Numbered from the stretch's first letter, positions 9,611-21,739 are shown. The stretch is 64,000 bases of DNA from Cheiracanthium punctorium (GCA_038373885.1 JAWZYV010013544.1:1-64000); one strand, 5' to 3'. Notes: generated by a model not told the origin, from the letters alone. Numbers and translations: made by a program.

Positions 9611-11075
9611 ATGAGTCGTTGTGACAAATATAGTGATGAAGAAATATGCGCTGACAGATTATCGGACTTTTCGTGTGATAGTGAATCTGAAAGTCGCGAA
9701 GAAAGCGAGGATGATGACATTATTCCACGTTCTCGAGTGTTCATCCGAAGAAGAATTTCTAGTAGTTCTGAAACAATTTCTGATGAAGAAGCAGATGAAT
9801 GGTCATCGATTGACAACCCTCCAGGCGTTGAATAGTTCGTCATCCTGGGATATCTAATATTGCTAATATTCCTGAATCCACAGCTGATGCAGTGAAGGTA
9901 TTTATAGACGACGTCCTTTTTGCATATTTAGTCGCGGAATCAAACAGATGCTACTATGAAAGTATGAATCAGTTCAAAATATCTCCCAAAAACCTGAAAT
10001 GGAGAGATATTACAATTCCGGAGATGAAGACATTTTGGGGGGCTTATTATTTTTATGGGACAAGTATCATTAGATGAGGGCATAATTCCTTGGAGAGGAC
10101 GATTATTTTTTCGAGTCTACAATGCGAGGACGAGTCTACAATGCTGGAAAAAATATAAAATACGGCATACTCTTACGAATATTATCTGAAAGTGACACAG
10201 GATATATTTGCAATTTTCAAGTTTATGCAGCTCAAGAATCACGACTGATCGAAATGATACGCACAGTAGTTTCGCCATATACTTATGTCTGGCACCATTT
10301 GATATGGATAACTACAACAACAGCGTTGATAGCACGTAAGCCCTTTTACAAAAAAAAAAAAAAAAAAAAAAATAAGAGTTTGCGGAACAATCAGGAAGAA
10401 TAGAGGTCTACCAGAGTGCCTGATAAAAAACAATTTTAAAAAAGGAGAAAAATTCTTTCGCAGAAAGAATGATATATTGGTCCAAGTTTGGCAATCCAAT
10501 AAAGTGGTCAGTCTCATCTCTTCAATACATTCCGCGGAAATGAAAGAAAGTTGCAATATTGATCGTATCAAGAGACAAAAATTTATAAAGCCAAATGCTT
10601 TGATATAACAAGTAAATGAAAGGAGTAGATCGGGCCGATCAGTATTTGTCGTATTATAGTATTTTGCGTAAAACAGGAAAGTGTACGAAGCCCTTAGCAA
10701 TGTACATGATGAATTTTGCATTTTTTTAATGCATATATAGTGTACAATTCAACAAGGACGCAAAAAATAAGGTACAAAAATTTTTGCACGACATCGCACT
10801 GTATTGGGTTATTGATGAGCAACCTGAAATCATCAATTAAGAAACAGGGAAAATTATATCAAAACGCAACCCGCCTGGAAGATTATCCATGGATATGCGC
10901 AAACATACAATGGAGAAAATTGCTGCTGCCGGGAAATAAAAAATCCACAAAGACAATGCCGCGTGTGCGCAGCTAAAAAAGTGCGAAGTGAAACATGTTT
11001 CATATGTAGCTTCTGTCGTGTTCGTCTTCACAGAGAAAATGTTTCGAACGGTACGATACTGTAAAAAACCATTAA
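9611..11075 (+). pseudogene. piggyBac-like transposase, broken (unit C)
   Basis: Opens with 74 in-frame codons (MSRCDKYSDEEICADRL... to NPPGVE, 9611-9835), longer than in unit B, then a TAG also present in B. Later pieces retain FIDDVLFAYLVAES, ITIPEMKTFW, DEGIIPWRGRLFFRVYN (first Asp), a MDNYNNSV string (second Asp) and the GVDRADQYL region (third). The Cys-rich tail ends at 11075. The A-run near 10352 breaks the frame at the same place as in B. Unit A does not cover the N-terminal half, so B and C are the only full-length comparisons here. Confidence 0.85.
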
Positions 11076-11419
11076 CATGTTATCGGTTCTACTTGTAGTT
11101 GTAAAATAAAGTATAAAATAAGAAAGGGTTCGTTCATAAAAACGAAGTAGTTTTAGATTTACTGCGACCCTTCTGATTAACCAAACTTCCGAGCGATTCA
11201 GGAGAACACGCCCGCTGCAAGTATAATTCGGCGGCGAAGTAGGCCCGCATGTGAAGTGTTAAATCAATAAACTTTTTTACAAAAAATTGGTTCTATAGAA
11301 TCAATGAAAACTTTCCAAAACCAGAAATTAAAAAATAAAATCTCTGCATATCGTAACAATTATTTTAACTAATTTTATTGATGTATAGCGTGTATAAAAT
11401 ATTCCCTCCCGGGTTTGGG

Positions 11420-11867
11420 CAGCACCATCTAGATAAAGAAGGCCTGAGAACAGAACCTGTTTCATCATCACTAGGTCTTCTAAGGTGACGTCATTACAGC
11501 TTTACTTTGACAAAGTAAAACTATTTAAAATTTCTAACTATTTCATATATCTTTAGAAATTTTCTATCTCAAATCATTAAAATGAATGATACGAATTTTA
11601 GAAATATCTTAAGTTGAAGATAAAAATTAAAATACCTTTCTGATAAAAAGTAATTTATTATGATTTTTTTTTCTATATCATATTATATAATTAGTAATAG
11701 TTGGAATTTCCTATTTGGCGTTAAATTAAATTTTCTATCTTAAATCATTAAAATGTTTTATGGGGAAGTAAATTCATCACAAAATTTGAATAGTTTTACT
11801 TAATCAAGATAAATATGTGATGTCGCGGTACTTCTGTTCGCAGGCTTTGCATATCTAGGAGGTGCTG
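11420..11867. mobile_element. 448-bp MITE with CAGCACC ends
   Basis: Inverted ends CAGCACCATCTAGATAAAG and, on the other strand, CAGCACCTCCTAGATATGC. It interrupts unit C precisely where unit B reads GGGTTTGGAAGGCC, so the empty site is available inside this window. A GTTTGG duplication flanks it (about 7 bp). Relatives lie at 14122, 38816, 44566 and 59965. A hAT-like origin is possible but not shown. Confidence 0.85.
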
Positions 11868-12204
11868 GTTTGGAAGGCTTATATATATGTATATATATTA
11901 TCAAAACAACACAAAGTTGACTTTTTGGATAAATAATGTTGCAAGTTTTGTTTCCTAAATGTTGAATATGTGATCGTATTGTGATGTGTCAGATATCAAG
12001 TCTGAAGTTAAATTTTTCACTCCCCACACTCGCTGTAACATGCCGCGATCAACGGTAGCGAATGCGATTGTGATCCTTTTGCGTAAAACTTTTAAATAAC
12101 CAGGCATAGGGGGGGGGGAGGGGGGCACGAACACACGATCTTTTATGTAACCCCATAAAAAAAGGTAATGTTGTTAGCTACGGAGTGAGGGGGCCACGGA
12201 AGAA

Positions 12205-12381
12205 GGCGATTTTCGGGGTCAGAATCTCGGCCAATCCAACGACGAGGAAGCTCGTTATTTGTGAAACAAAAATTGTAATGTGTCTTTCGTCTTCCTCCAG
12301 CAAAGTCAACATTGTTGCTGTATTGGTAATATATTACGTTCTATACGCCTTCTAAACCCGGGAGGGCATTGTGACAAACCC

Positions 12382-12421
<40 letters not shown>

Positions 12422-13575
12422 TATATACCATTTTTTGTAATCCTTCCAAACTCGGGGAGGAATTGTGGCACACCCTGCATTGGGAGTGTTTTTCTTTCTG
12501 ACAAAATGAAAAGAATTTGCAAATTTAAATTGCATGTACGGAATGGAAATGAGTAACAGTTTAGCGAAATATTCAGAGTATTTTTACAGCCAAAATTTGA
12601 AACAAGATGCTTCGACGAATCAACAAGATGTTGATTTTGCATAGAAAATTAAGAAATTTTTCTCTACGGTTGCGTCGGGAAGTAGCGTAGTAGTAGACTA
12701 GCTTACACATATTGTTCTTTTCCCTGAGACGGAACAACTGAAACGAGTCTATATTGAATGTGATACTCTGAAAAGGGCATTGGTTTAAGTTCTTTTTCTG
12801 TCTTTTGCGATCTGATTTCAATTTCGATTTTTGTATTTCTTTTAAGAAAAAATAGCGACGCATCATTTTCGCAAGATTCAGTTGTCTTTTCAAAGAACAG
12901 CTGTCCAAAATAGATATAGCATAGCTGAACCGCCTCTATTGAGACTATAATAGCTACTTTGGTGCGAATAATGTGGGATTTGACAATCCGTAAATGCGCC
13001 GAAGGTTGGCTGTCGAGAAACAACGTGAGAGTAACTGCCAACATCTACAAAATTTAACCACTTTTTGCAAACAGTGATATCTTTTATATAAAAATCGCTA
13101 GTTGCTTAACACTGACAACTGCATTGACTATCTAATTAATTGAACTAACGCCCGCCGTGCTTAGGGCTTCTATTTAAACGCAAGATGAAAGAACTTATTG
13201 ATCCTTCCGCATACTGGAGATAAGCACCTCGAGTGCAGGTACTCCATTGTATACCCCTCAGTCAGTCAGTCAGTAACATGACATAACAAAAGTTTTATCT
13301 GGTGGAACACCTAGGTCATTGAAGGCTACATTTCCAGTTTCTTAGTTGCAATCCCTTTTATCTAAAGCGTTAAATGAATGGGGCCTCCATGTGAGGCATG
13401 GTCACTTAAAAAAACAATTTTTGCTTTTTTTTTAACAATGTAAATAATAAAATAGCAATGCTTACAAAGATAAAAATGAGATAACAATATTAATGATTGG
13501 TGGTAGTAAATTTTAGACACAAAAATACACAAAAACAGTAATTAGAATAGTGGTTGCAAAGTTCCTAGTCGGTGT
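12205..13575. other. Intergenic, little recognised
   Basis: Contains a GT/AT microsatellite (12383-12427) between two direct copies of a GGGAGG...TTGTG...ACCCTG string (about 12353 and 12449). Similar sequence in opposite orientation lies near 845 in unit A. The minus-strand open segments of about 110 codons at 12573-13044 resemble nothing I know and have no start context or exon signals worth trusting. A CAGT triple repeat is at about 13260. Confidence 0.4.
12383..12427. repeat. GT/AT microsatellite
   Basis: GTGTGT followed by about 18 AT units with one CAT interruption. Confidence 0.95.
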
Positions 13576-13579
13576 CTAA

Positions 13580-14093
13580 CCCTCTCGTCACCCTGAACCT
13601 CATATGAGGCTCCTACTTCAAATAGCAATATTTAGAGAGAAAACAATTGAATTTAGTATTTTTTTCTTTCAGTGATGTGACATCAATATCATTAATTCAT
13701 GTAGAAAATATATGAGGCTCTTAACTAGATGCATAAACCGTGCCTAGATTGCAGTACCAGTCAATTTAGATCATTTTTTACAGTTTTCGCTTCATTGTTT
13801 CAGGAGAAAAATTAAGAAAATATTTATGCTGCTTTTTTACCTTTTTTTTTCTTTTTAAGGTAAGTATAGTTTTTTTTCTTATTCCTCAACCTACACCTAA
13901 TATGTGCATCCTTTTAAATTAATTTTAGCATAACAAAATGCTTCGAAAATGCAGAAATTATTATTAGAAAAATCTAATATTAATTGACATTCGAAAAGAA
14001 TATTTTTGCATCATTTATAATAGTATTTCTGATGTATTAAATGCTAGACAGATTTTTTTTTCTGTGATTTTTCATAATTCGTTGACGAGAGGG
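13580..14093. mobile_element. piggyBac-type MITE, TTAA-flanked
   Basis: Ends read CCCTCTCGTCA at 13580 and TGACGAGAGGG at 14083-14093, a perfect 11-bp inverted repeat. Flanks are CTAA on the left and TTAA on the right, a TTAA target duplication with one change. A CCTCATATGAGG palindrome lies just inside the left end. No transposase is encoded. CCC ends plus TTAA identify the piggyBac superfamily. Confidence 0.8.
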
Positions 14094-14121
14094 TTAAGAG
14101 TAGGACCGCCTTGGATCTTTT

Positions 14122-14562
14122 CAACAGCTCCTACATACAGAAAGCCTAACAACTGAAACTTTGATACCACCACTAGGCCATCAAATGATAATGTTATCAC
14201 ATTTTTTACTTTCATAATGTGAAACTATTTTAATTTTCTGGTGAGTGCTACAAATATTAGAAAATATCTTAAGTTAACGATAAAAATTAAAAAAACCTTT
14301 GTGATACAAAACAATTCATTATGATCTAGTTCCCTATTATATTACATAATTAGTTCAAATTAAAAACTTGCCCTCTGACGCAAAATTAAATTTTCTACTA
14401 AATCATTAAAATGCTGTTGTGCGTGAGTAAACACACCAGAAATTTTAAATAGTTTTGTTTATGAAAGTTAAATTGTGATTGTGTCATATTTGAAGGTCGA
14501 CTAATTACGTGTAAGCATAATGACGTAGCAGTTGTTAGGATTTCTATATCTACGAGGTGTTG
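14122..14562. mobile_element. 441-bp MITE, second copy of the CAGCACC family
   Basis: Ends CAACAGCTCCTACATACAG and, reversed, CAACACCTCGTAGATATAG. The interior shares AGAAAATATCTTAAGTTAA and TAAATCATTAAAATG with the copy at 11420. It lies directly against the LINE fragment, whose 3' end it may have cut. Confidence 0.8.
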
Positions 14563-14564
14563 GT

Positions 14565-15065
14565 CTTTTACAGTTTACTTCTCGGAAATCATTATCTGGC
14601 AGCTGAGCCAATAGTTCGTTCGGAACATTACCGAGATTGGTGAATAAATTTTCACCAGTCTGGTGGACAATTTTTCTGAAGGAAGGTATACCGAGATCGC
14701 GCCGGATAACAGTATTTGTTAGTCAGGTACCTGTGTCCATGCCGTATTTGGCGGACAATTTCGTTGTGTTTTCGTGATAATATATCTAGATTGGTTTTGG
14801 CGGTATATCCCCAGATTTGACTGGCGTAAGTCGCCGCAGGAAGCACTATGCATTTATATAATTTAACTTTATTTTGACGGTTGAGCTTAGTTTGGAAAAG
14901 CAACTTCTCTAGTTTTCTTTTTTGTTGTTGCTGCTTCTACTATTTTATTTTGGGCATAGAGCACCTATGCTTTCCATGTCAGACGGGAGTCATTAATCAC
15001 ACTCAAGTATTTGCAGATTCTGGTCCAATTAATTCTATCGCTAAAACTAACCCCGAAAGGATCCA
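14565..15065 (-). pseudogene. Jockey-like non-LTR retrotransposon, RT C-terminal fragment
   Basis: On the minus strand an 83-codon open segment (14903-14652) contains LNRQNKVKLYKCIVLPAAT then YASQIWGYTAKTN, a close match to the region after the reverse transcriptase domain in jockey-clade LINEs (N-K-x2-L-Y-x5-P-x3-Y-A-x2-I-W). Upstream, in shifted frames, NDSRLTWKA near 14970 matches the D-S-x-L-x-W motif that precedes it, and downstream IPSFRKIVHQ continues the usual tail. It is 5' truncated, with several frameshifts; no endonuclease part is present. Confidence 0.75.
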
Positions 15066-16465
15066 AATTCAAATTACTGCTCATAAAAAATGGCTGATGG
15101 TATACCGTTTATGTTAGTATCTATCTATTAAAATTCTTGGTGGAAATTACTGGCTCACAAATGCTCCAGTGTAAACTAAATATAATGTTTTTATTTTCAT
15201 TATTTTTGTACAAAGAAATTCAGTTTGGTTTTGCTTTATTAAATGTGTTTTGGTTGATAGAAGACTTGGAAACCTGACCTACAAATAAGATTTTTTTGAG
15301 TCATTTTTCAATGAAATTTTCATGTCATAAAACATTACACGTTGAATGTTACTCATTACATAATTTCTATGATACTTCTGTCTGAATCAATTTCCTGTGT
15401 TATTGCAAAAATTATCTATTGTAATTTTATTTTCTTTAATATGTTGTATCAACATTTTTTAAAAATCTGAAATCATTAGTCTGACCTAGTTTTCGAAAGC
15501 CAGTCTTCATTGAAAAGGGGTGCGGATAAAAATTCCAGTTGTAGGTTTTTATTATTACTTGGCAATCTATCTGGTTAATGACGTTAGTACAATTCATTTA
15601 AACTTATCTTCGACTCAGCGTTCACTTAAATTAAATATTTAAGTTCAATAACTACACCATTATGTTGTTCGCTACGCGGAAAAAATACTTAAATTTATTT
15701 AATTTAATTGTTTTACAGCAGGCTATGTATGTGTAAAAATGAGTATATAAATTTAGAAAAATAAATCATATTGGAGACATTTGAATATGCATTTTGCAAT
15801 TTGTAAAGCTCAAATTAACTTTGTTTTATATTTTTATTAATTCATTTATTTGTGTGTGTGTATGCCGGGGTTTACAGAGGTGGTACTCGATGCCTATAAT
15901 TTTAAAAATGTTCATTGTACACTACTAAAAATATTTATTGTAACGAGAAGCACACTAGAACTTTAAGCAAAATCAAGTTAAAACTTGTTACAGAGAGAAA
16001 TGTTGTTTATATGTTAGTTTCAAATCTGGGGAAAACATTGGGCAATTGTAAAAATCAGTCTTAGCAAGGTTTTTCGAGTTCAAAGGAATTTCTCAATTTC
16101 CCTTAATCCATTCTTAAAATACAAAGTAATGCTCCAAAACGTTATAAAAAACCATCACTGCCAACTTGTACGGTCTTGCCGGAAGACAATTTAAATACCG
16201 TGAAAACGCTTTAAAAAATAACCGTGAATTTACCACATGATTATAAATTTTTATTCCTTTTTTCAAAATTTTTACTACGATTTTCTTGTTGGTTACTTAA
16301 TGTTAAAATAAATCCAAATTCTTATGTGCAGTGCCATTGTTTAAAAGCTGTTGTGGAAAATTAGCGGGAGGAAAACTTAAACCTTCGAAGCTATGAAACT
16401 TTTTACGGATATTCTTCATTTATATTATAATACAGGACAATTTCGTCATATTAAGTTTCGCACGG
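15066..16465. other. No gene seen
   Basis: AT-rich sequence without a recognised element, long open frame or splice-flanked coding block. Confidence 0.4.
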
Positions 16466-17820
16466 CTGACAAGAAAGACAGGCTGTGGTGCTTACATTTT
16501 CGTCACTACCTTTTGCCAAGTCAAGTGACGTTATAAAAGTCAAGTGACGTAGGAGGTGTGGCTATCTTTATCCGAGATAGCCATAGAAACGTGAAAATTA
16601 AAAACAAGTTATGCCAATGCAAAAAATCCTGCTTGATTTTAGTAGCACTTAAATTTATTTGAAAAGCGCTTTCTTTTAAATATCGATGTTTTATCTATCG
16701 ATGCATTGAAATCGATGTTTGCTTGACATTGATATTTTTGCAGAAAACTGCTATTCCTGGGTTCATCGTTCTGAAGTTCAGTTAGTGTAGAAAGTTCTAG
16801 TAAAGAGTCCACTTGTCAGGATGGAACACAAACTTTATTGATTCTAGAACTTCGTCGAACAATCAGCTGTACAAAATTCACAGGCACTAACGGCCAGTAG
16901 CTCGTTTAGTCCACTCAGTACCGAAGCTTTCACAAATGCTGTAATTCTCACTCAAAATAAAACACTTGCACAGGCAAAATTCAGAAGAAATATGCAAGAG
17001 ATATCGTACAAAATCCCTTAAGACACAGCAATGAAAAATTTACACACAGCACATAAAAATCAGCTTCGAAAAGCAAGCCAAAACACTGCTTCTATAGCGT
17101 CAATACAAAGCGTAACACAGCAAACTCACTCCACGAGAGCACGATTCACACTGACTCTATCGGGCAGGCGCGCTTGTATTAATTGAAGAGGGAAAAGCTA
17201 AAAGAAGCTTCCAGAAGAATCTATTTTTCGAAGATTCCACATAAAACGGGAATTTTGATTACGTCATAGAAGAGAAATATTAGGCTATTATACAATTAAT
17301 GCAGAAAAACTATCGTTAAAGGCCCCACTGAGAAAATCGTGGCAAATGACTAAAATGTCGCCAAGCTTGGCGACTTTTGGCGAAATATCGCCAAATTTGG
17401 GGCCAAAAATAAGTCCCCAAAAGTGAAGTTACCGAAGGTCTACGACCAATATTTCTCGAGATTTCTAGGACCGCCATAGAAAAATCAATGGGGAAACCAA
17501 AACCTCCGTATCTCCGGTTCTAGTTGACCGATTTTGATGCAACAAAAATTAGAATTTAACTATTTGAAGCGTAGAATACGAATTTTGAACTATTTTAAGC
17601 CCCAGAACATCGGGTTGCCCCGAAAATTCGTAACAATATGGTTTCTCTTACTGACAAAGCAGAAAGTGTTCAATCAACTACGTACGGAATATATTTAGCC
17701 ACTTTTACCTTAATCCGTTATAGCCACGGTACGATGGCCACACTCGCTAGGTCACATATCTCTTAGTTGGCAAAAGGGTGTGACCAAAATGTTAGCATAG
17801 CAGCCTGTCTTTTTCGTCAG
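16466..17820. mobile_element. 1.36-kb element with ~95-bp terminal inverted repeats
   Basis: Left end CTGACAAGAAAGACAGGCTG, right end reversed CTGACGAAAAAGACAGGCTG; similarity continues inward for about 95 bp through TTTTGCCAA and GTGTGGC strings. A solo copy of the terminus lies at 39797-39881. Inside are three ATCGATG strings (16682-16730), an AGTTCTAG...CTAGAACTT pair and an 18-bp HindIII-centred palindrome (17357-17374). No transposase is recognised and no flanking duplication is obvious, so it is an old non-autonomous or foldback element. Confidence 0.6.
17357..17374. repeat. 18-bp perfect palindrome GTCGCCAAGCTTGGCGAC
   Basis: The same palindrome lies at the centre of the 2-kb family copies at 30611, 32830 and 35104. 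Here it occurs with GGCGAAATATCGCC, outside any complete family member. Confidence 0.9.
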
Positions 17821-18869
17821 TTACAGATCGTTCACACCTTCAGTCTCCCACGAAACGTCCTTCCATTATCTAGACCTTGAATTTAGCGCCAGTCATGTTT
17901 TTTAAACGGGATATGATCAATAAAAAAATATCGCTTTATATCCGGGTACATTAACAGACTTCTTTAAATTTTACTAGTAATATTTTTTTATTGCACTAAC
18001 TAAAAAAAGAAAAAACAATGTAAAATTCAGCTCACTTTTTTTTACTCGCAAAAATAAAATTCGACTATATGATTCCAGTCTTTTTAACGAAAATTTCATA
18101 AATATTTTTATTCGAGAAAAAGATCAGCTAGAGGACTATCGTTTCGCTTATTAAGTAAATTTTGTTTTCATTATCTTGAAAATTGTAATTGGACTTCAAT
18201 AGCGGTTGTTTTAATAAAAAGAACATCATCAACCAGGAAAACCTTCCGTTCCTAATCGTCTGTTATTGCAGTTAAATTAATAGTACGTTGAAAAGTTCAA
18301 GTCCTTTTCACTGTCTTGCTACAGTTAATTTGATTTAAGCTATGTACAGGGACAGTTAATTTTAATTTGAAACGTTTTCCGTGACATTTGTAATTTGCAG
18401 GGTTTCGTTCCTTCTTATCTATTTTTAGGAGTAAATGGTTTTAGGGCAATGTATTTTTAATTTTTTGCCTATTGTACTTCAAATTTGCATGCTGTTTGAT
18501 ATGTTTTAAAATTTACATTGTTCTTTCTATTTTGGGGTAAAAAAGATCATGTGTTGTTCGACTAATCTGATTTTAAAAAGAGATTTTTCATAAAGAACAT
18601 GACCACTTAAAAAAAAAAAAACAGAGAACCAAGTTTACATGACACATTTGTGACGAACTAAAGCTATTTACCGTCGAACTCCTCGCCTTTCTGTACCGGG
18701 TGTTTGAACAACGCGGTTCAGACATCTAGGACAGGCAGGGTACTCCTAGAGAACTCAGAATCGAAGAAGAATGTGAGGTCGTAAACGTTCATGCACGAAC
18801 AACAGATTAATAATCACTAGAGTTCACCAGTTGAATTAATGTAGTGAGAAAAAAAAAAGAAACATTCTA
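17821..18869. other. No gene seen
   Basis: AT-rich; a moderately GC-rich patch at 18665-18800 has no reading frame or promoter boxes that I can support. Confidence 0.35.
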
Positions 18870-19036
18870 TCATACCTTGAGTCCGATTCCCTTCTTGGCC
18901 TTGGGTGTTAAAATTGTCCTTATCTTCATAGGGGGTAATGCTGGCCGCCTATTGGGTGTCCCCATAATGAAACGGCCAGCCGTGCTGCCTGTGGTTGTGG
19001 CAAAGGCTTGCGGCAACGTGCCTGCAGATTGGGGAG
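18870..19036 (+). mobile_element. SINE, 5' part degraded
   Basis: Starts around a B-box-like GAGTCCGATTCCC, then CTTGGCCTTGGGTGTTAAAAT and a GC-rich body ending CTTGCGGCAACGTGCCTGCA and AGATTGGGGAG before an A run. The body matches the minus-strand SINE at 21145-21333. The A run is also the start of the next element. Confidence 0.6.
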
Positions 19037-20867
19037 AAAAATCTGACGTGGACAACACATGACTTCCTTGTACGACAATTAAATTAAAAGTATTTTCGGC
19101 CCACTTCATCTAAACTTATTTTGTTTAAAAGAGATAAAATACTGCAGTAGTAGTAAGGTTTAGCGATTTCTAGCCAAATATTTCCGATATCGCCAAGCTG
19201 GGTTCAATTTGAAAGATTTCCTTCTGACACTTAATTTGGCGATATTTCACCAAAAGCCGACAAACTTGAAATAGTTTGCGAGATTTTTGGATAGCCAAAG
19301 TAGTCAATGACCACAGACTTTCAATGAATCGAATGTATCCATACACCTTAAAATATTTTAAGCCATTTGGCTGATCTTGTAAATAAATTACCCAATCGAT
19401 TGAAAAAAAAAAATTATGCATAGTTAGATGCTAAAATAATTCTAAATTCAAAATTTCAGAATTCTACGTTTAAAAGTTTTAGAGTTATGCAAAATACGAA
19501 AAAATTTTTTGCTCCAAATTTGGCGATATTTCAGCAAAACTCGCCCAGGTCGACGAAAATTGGCGAGATTTTGGGCACGGACTAAGCAATGACTGTCTAC
19601 AGATGTAATATATTGAAGATGTCCATAGACATTAATGTATTAAAATTCTTTTGGCTGGTCCTGTAAATAAACTCTCCTGTAGATTGGAACCAAAAATCGA
19701 GATGCACAATTAGATGTTACAAAAATCTTTTATATAAAATTTCAATATTCTACGACTAATAGTTTTTGAGATTTAAGAGTTAAATACGTACACGCATACA
19801 CCAAAAGTCTCCAATCTTGGCGACTTTTGGCGTGACTCTTGAGGGAGGCACGTGACTGTGGTCGGACCATTATCTAACTAGTATATGGTAGAACGATATT
19901 GTTCTTGAAATGGATGTATGTCCCTAATATTGCCATTGACCGTAAAGTATTTGAAATATTTTGAGTGTTCCTGTAGCAGAACTATAAATGATAAAGGCAC
20001 TTTTTTTGATGGAGAAATTCATTTTGTAACCTTTAACAGAATATATCACTTCTGAGTCGTTTGAAATAGCTTAATACCTCTAAAATACGCTTTAAAGAAT
20101 TTCGGCCCATAGATGGTACTGTATTTAGAATCTTTTGGGTGGCCCTGTAGATAAACTATCCAACCGAACGGAACCGAAAGGGGACGTACACAACTAGATG
20201 TTACAACAATCCTAAATATAAAGTTTCAACATTGTACGTCGAGTAGCTTTTGAGACACGCGAGTTTAATTAATTTCGGTCCATAGAGCGAAATGTATATA
20301 GAATCTTTTGGGCCGCCCTGTAGATAAACTATCCAGTCGAATGAGACCGAAAGGGGAGGTGCAAAACTATATGTTACAACAATCCTAAATATAAAGTTTC
20401 AGCATTCTACGTCGAATAGCTCTTGACAAAGGCGAGTTTAACGAGTTTTTTTTCGGCCCATAGAGCGTAATGTATTTCGAACGTTTTGCGCGGTCCTGTA
20501 GATAAACTATAGAGTCGATTGGGACCACAAGGGGAAGTGCTCAACTAAATGTTAGCACAATCCTAAATATAAAGTTTCAACATACTACGACCAATAGTTT
20601 TTGAGATATGCGAGTGAGATGTATGGGACACGTCAGCATTAGTACGTACAGATGGCATGGAAGAACTGGTCAAAACAGACTCGCCGTTGGTCAAAATGAG
20701 TTGCAGACGCATTTATATGAACGTGCATGCTAGCATAAGAACAGGTGCACCGAAAAAGTTCTTAAAATTAAATTTAGAGGTAGTCAAAATCGGTTTTTTC
20801 GTCGAAATTTGGACCCCGAAATTTTTCGGGATCACATTACTTCCATATACTCCGTACAACGAAGTAA
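19037..20867 (+). mobile_element. ACTTCCTTG-family element, copy 1 (Helitron-like ends)
   Basis: Starts AAAAATCTGACGTGGACAAC then GACTTCCTTGTACG, and ends GATCACATTACTTCC plus a mirror copy ...GAAGTAA, a short 3' hairpin. The interior has GCCAAATTTGGCGA-type strings, a degenerate HindIII palindrome at 19808 and at least three diverged ~173-bp monomers (from 20098). No protein is recognised. A TC start after an A and a 3' hairpin recall Helitrons, but the CTRR end is not seen, so class is open. Copies 2-4 are at 29771, 31667 and 34078. Confidence 0.65.
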
Positions 20868-21144
20868 AAATATGGGAGGAGGAGGGAGTAGTAGCATAAG
20901 CAGAATTTAGGGCTTAACCAAGTTCATCTCCTCAGTATGAAGACGAATTGGCAGATATTTTCCTTCTAGGTTAGGTTCTCTACGAGAATGGCTTTTGAAT
21001 TCACCAGTAGGACCCAGACATGCGCGTACATGTGTCAGTTTAAGAATATTCAAAGTATTTGGTGGGTATCAGGACGCTTTGTCCCAGGGACTCCCACACT
21101 CTGAAAAAATTCTTCTTACTCTTCCACTCTGCCCTCCTCCCATA

Positions 21145-21333
21145 TTTTTTTTTTTCCAATCTAAGGGCACGTTGCCGCAAACCTTTGTCACTACCAAGGG
21201 GCACGCAATAGGCTGTCAGCGTTACCCTCTATGAAGGGACGGATAATTTTAACACCCAAGGCCAAGCCGGGAATCGAACCCTGACCTAAGGTGTGATAGA
21301 ATGGCTCTTTAGCCACTACACCACCTGGGCAGC
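21145..21333 (-). mobile_element. tRNA-headed SINE with poly-A tail
   Basis: On the minus strand the head has A-box-like GTGTAGTGGCTAAAG and B-box GGTTCGATTCC, with ATCACACC where the anticodon loop would be, recalling a valine tRNA. The body runs through GGCTTGGCCTTGGGTGTTAA and CTTTGTCACT... and ends AGATTGG plus about 12 A. As a tRNA it lacks good acceptor and anticodon stems. Confidence 0.75.
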
Positions 21334-21434
21334 TTCATATTTTTCTTGTTTACCGTCTCATATCCTCCTTGGAAATGTCCTCTTATCATTCTTCGTCTGA
21401 ATCTACCATAATCTATGTCTGCCAGTTCTATCCT

Positions 21435-21735
21435 TTGTTGTTGTTGTTCTCGTGTTCATGAATAGACAATAGCACTATCCATGGAAAAAGGTGCCATTGC
21501 CCCCCGGAGGGGTTTGGACTTCTCCTTGTTCGTCCTTAATTTTGAGCCAATTCTAGATGAGGGACTACCTGAAACAGTACCTGAAATCGGCACCCCAGAG
21601 GAATCGTTTGAACATGATAGACTTGGAGCCACGACTGATTTGACGTGCACGAGCTCCCATAGAGCGTACACGGTCCCACAGCAGTCCAACCGAGAGAGGA
21701 GTTAACCCCGAGAGAGGAGTTAACCCTCCCAAACA
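21435..21735 (-). mobile_element. Possible retroposon 3' end with (CAA)n tail
   Basis: A GC-rich island in AT-rich surroundings. On the minus strand it ends ...ATTCATGAACACGAG then AACAACAACAAC, like the SINE at 41205. At its other end a 17-bp string (GAGAGAGGAGTTAACCC) is doubled. The open frame of 74 codons on the plus strand (21481-21705) has no family match that I know. Confidence 0.35.
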
Positions 21736-21739
21736 CTGT

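Larger units (their letters stand above)
9543..12204 (+). repeat. Tandem unit C (3' truncated)
   Basis: The third unit starts with the same block as unit B. Homology runs through the piggyBac relic and the following G-rich block and stops at about 12204, just after a GGGGGCCACGGAAG string, where the sequence diverges from A and B. An inverted-repeat element at 11420-11867 interrupts it. Unit C is visibly more diverged from B than A is, so the triplication probably happened in two steps. Confidence 0.8.

Noticed and set aside
12352..12642. Open frames spanning the microsatellite, rich in Ile and Tyr
   Set aside because: They are translations of the (AT)n tract with no coding composition outside it.
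14881..15117. Plus-strand 78-codon open frame
   Set aside because: The meaningful reading is on the minus strand, where the LINE motif NDSRLTWKA continues from the recognised fragment.
21241..21333. tRNA gene on the minus strand
   Set aside because: A- and B-boxes are present, but the acceptor and anticodon stems pair poorly and the sequence runs into a SINE body with a poly-A tail.
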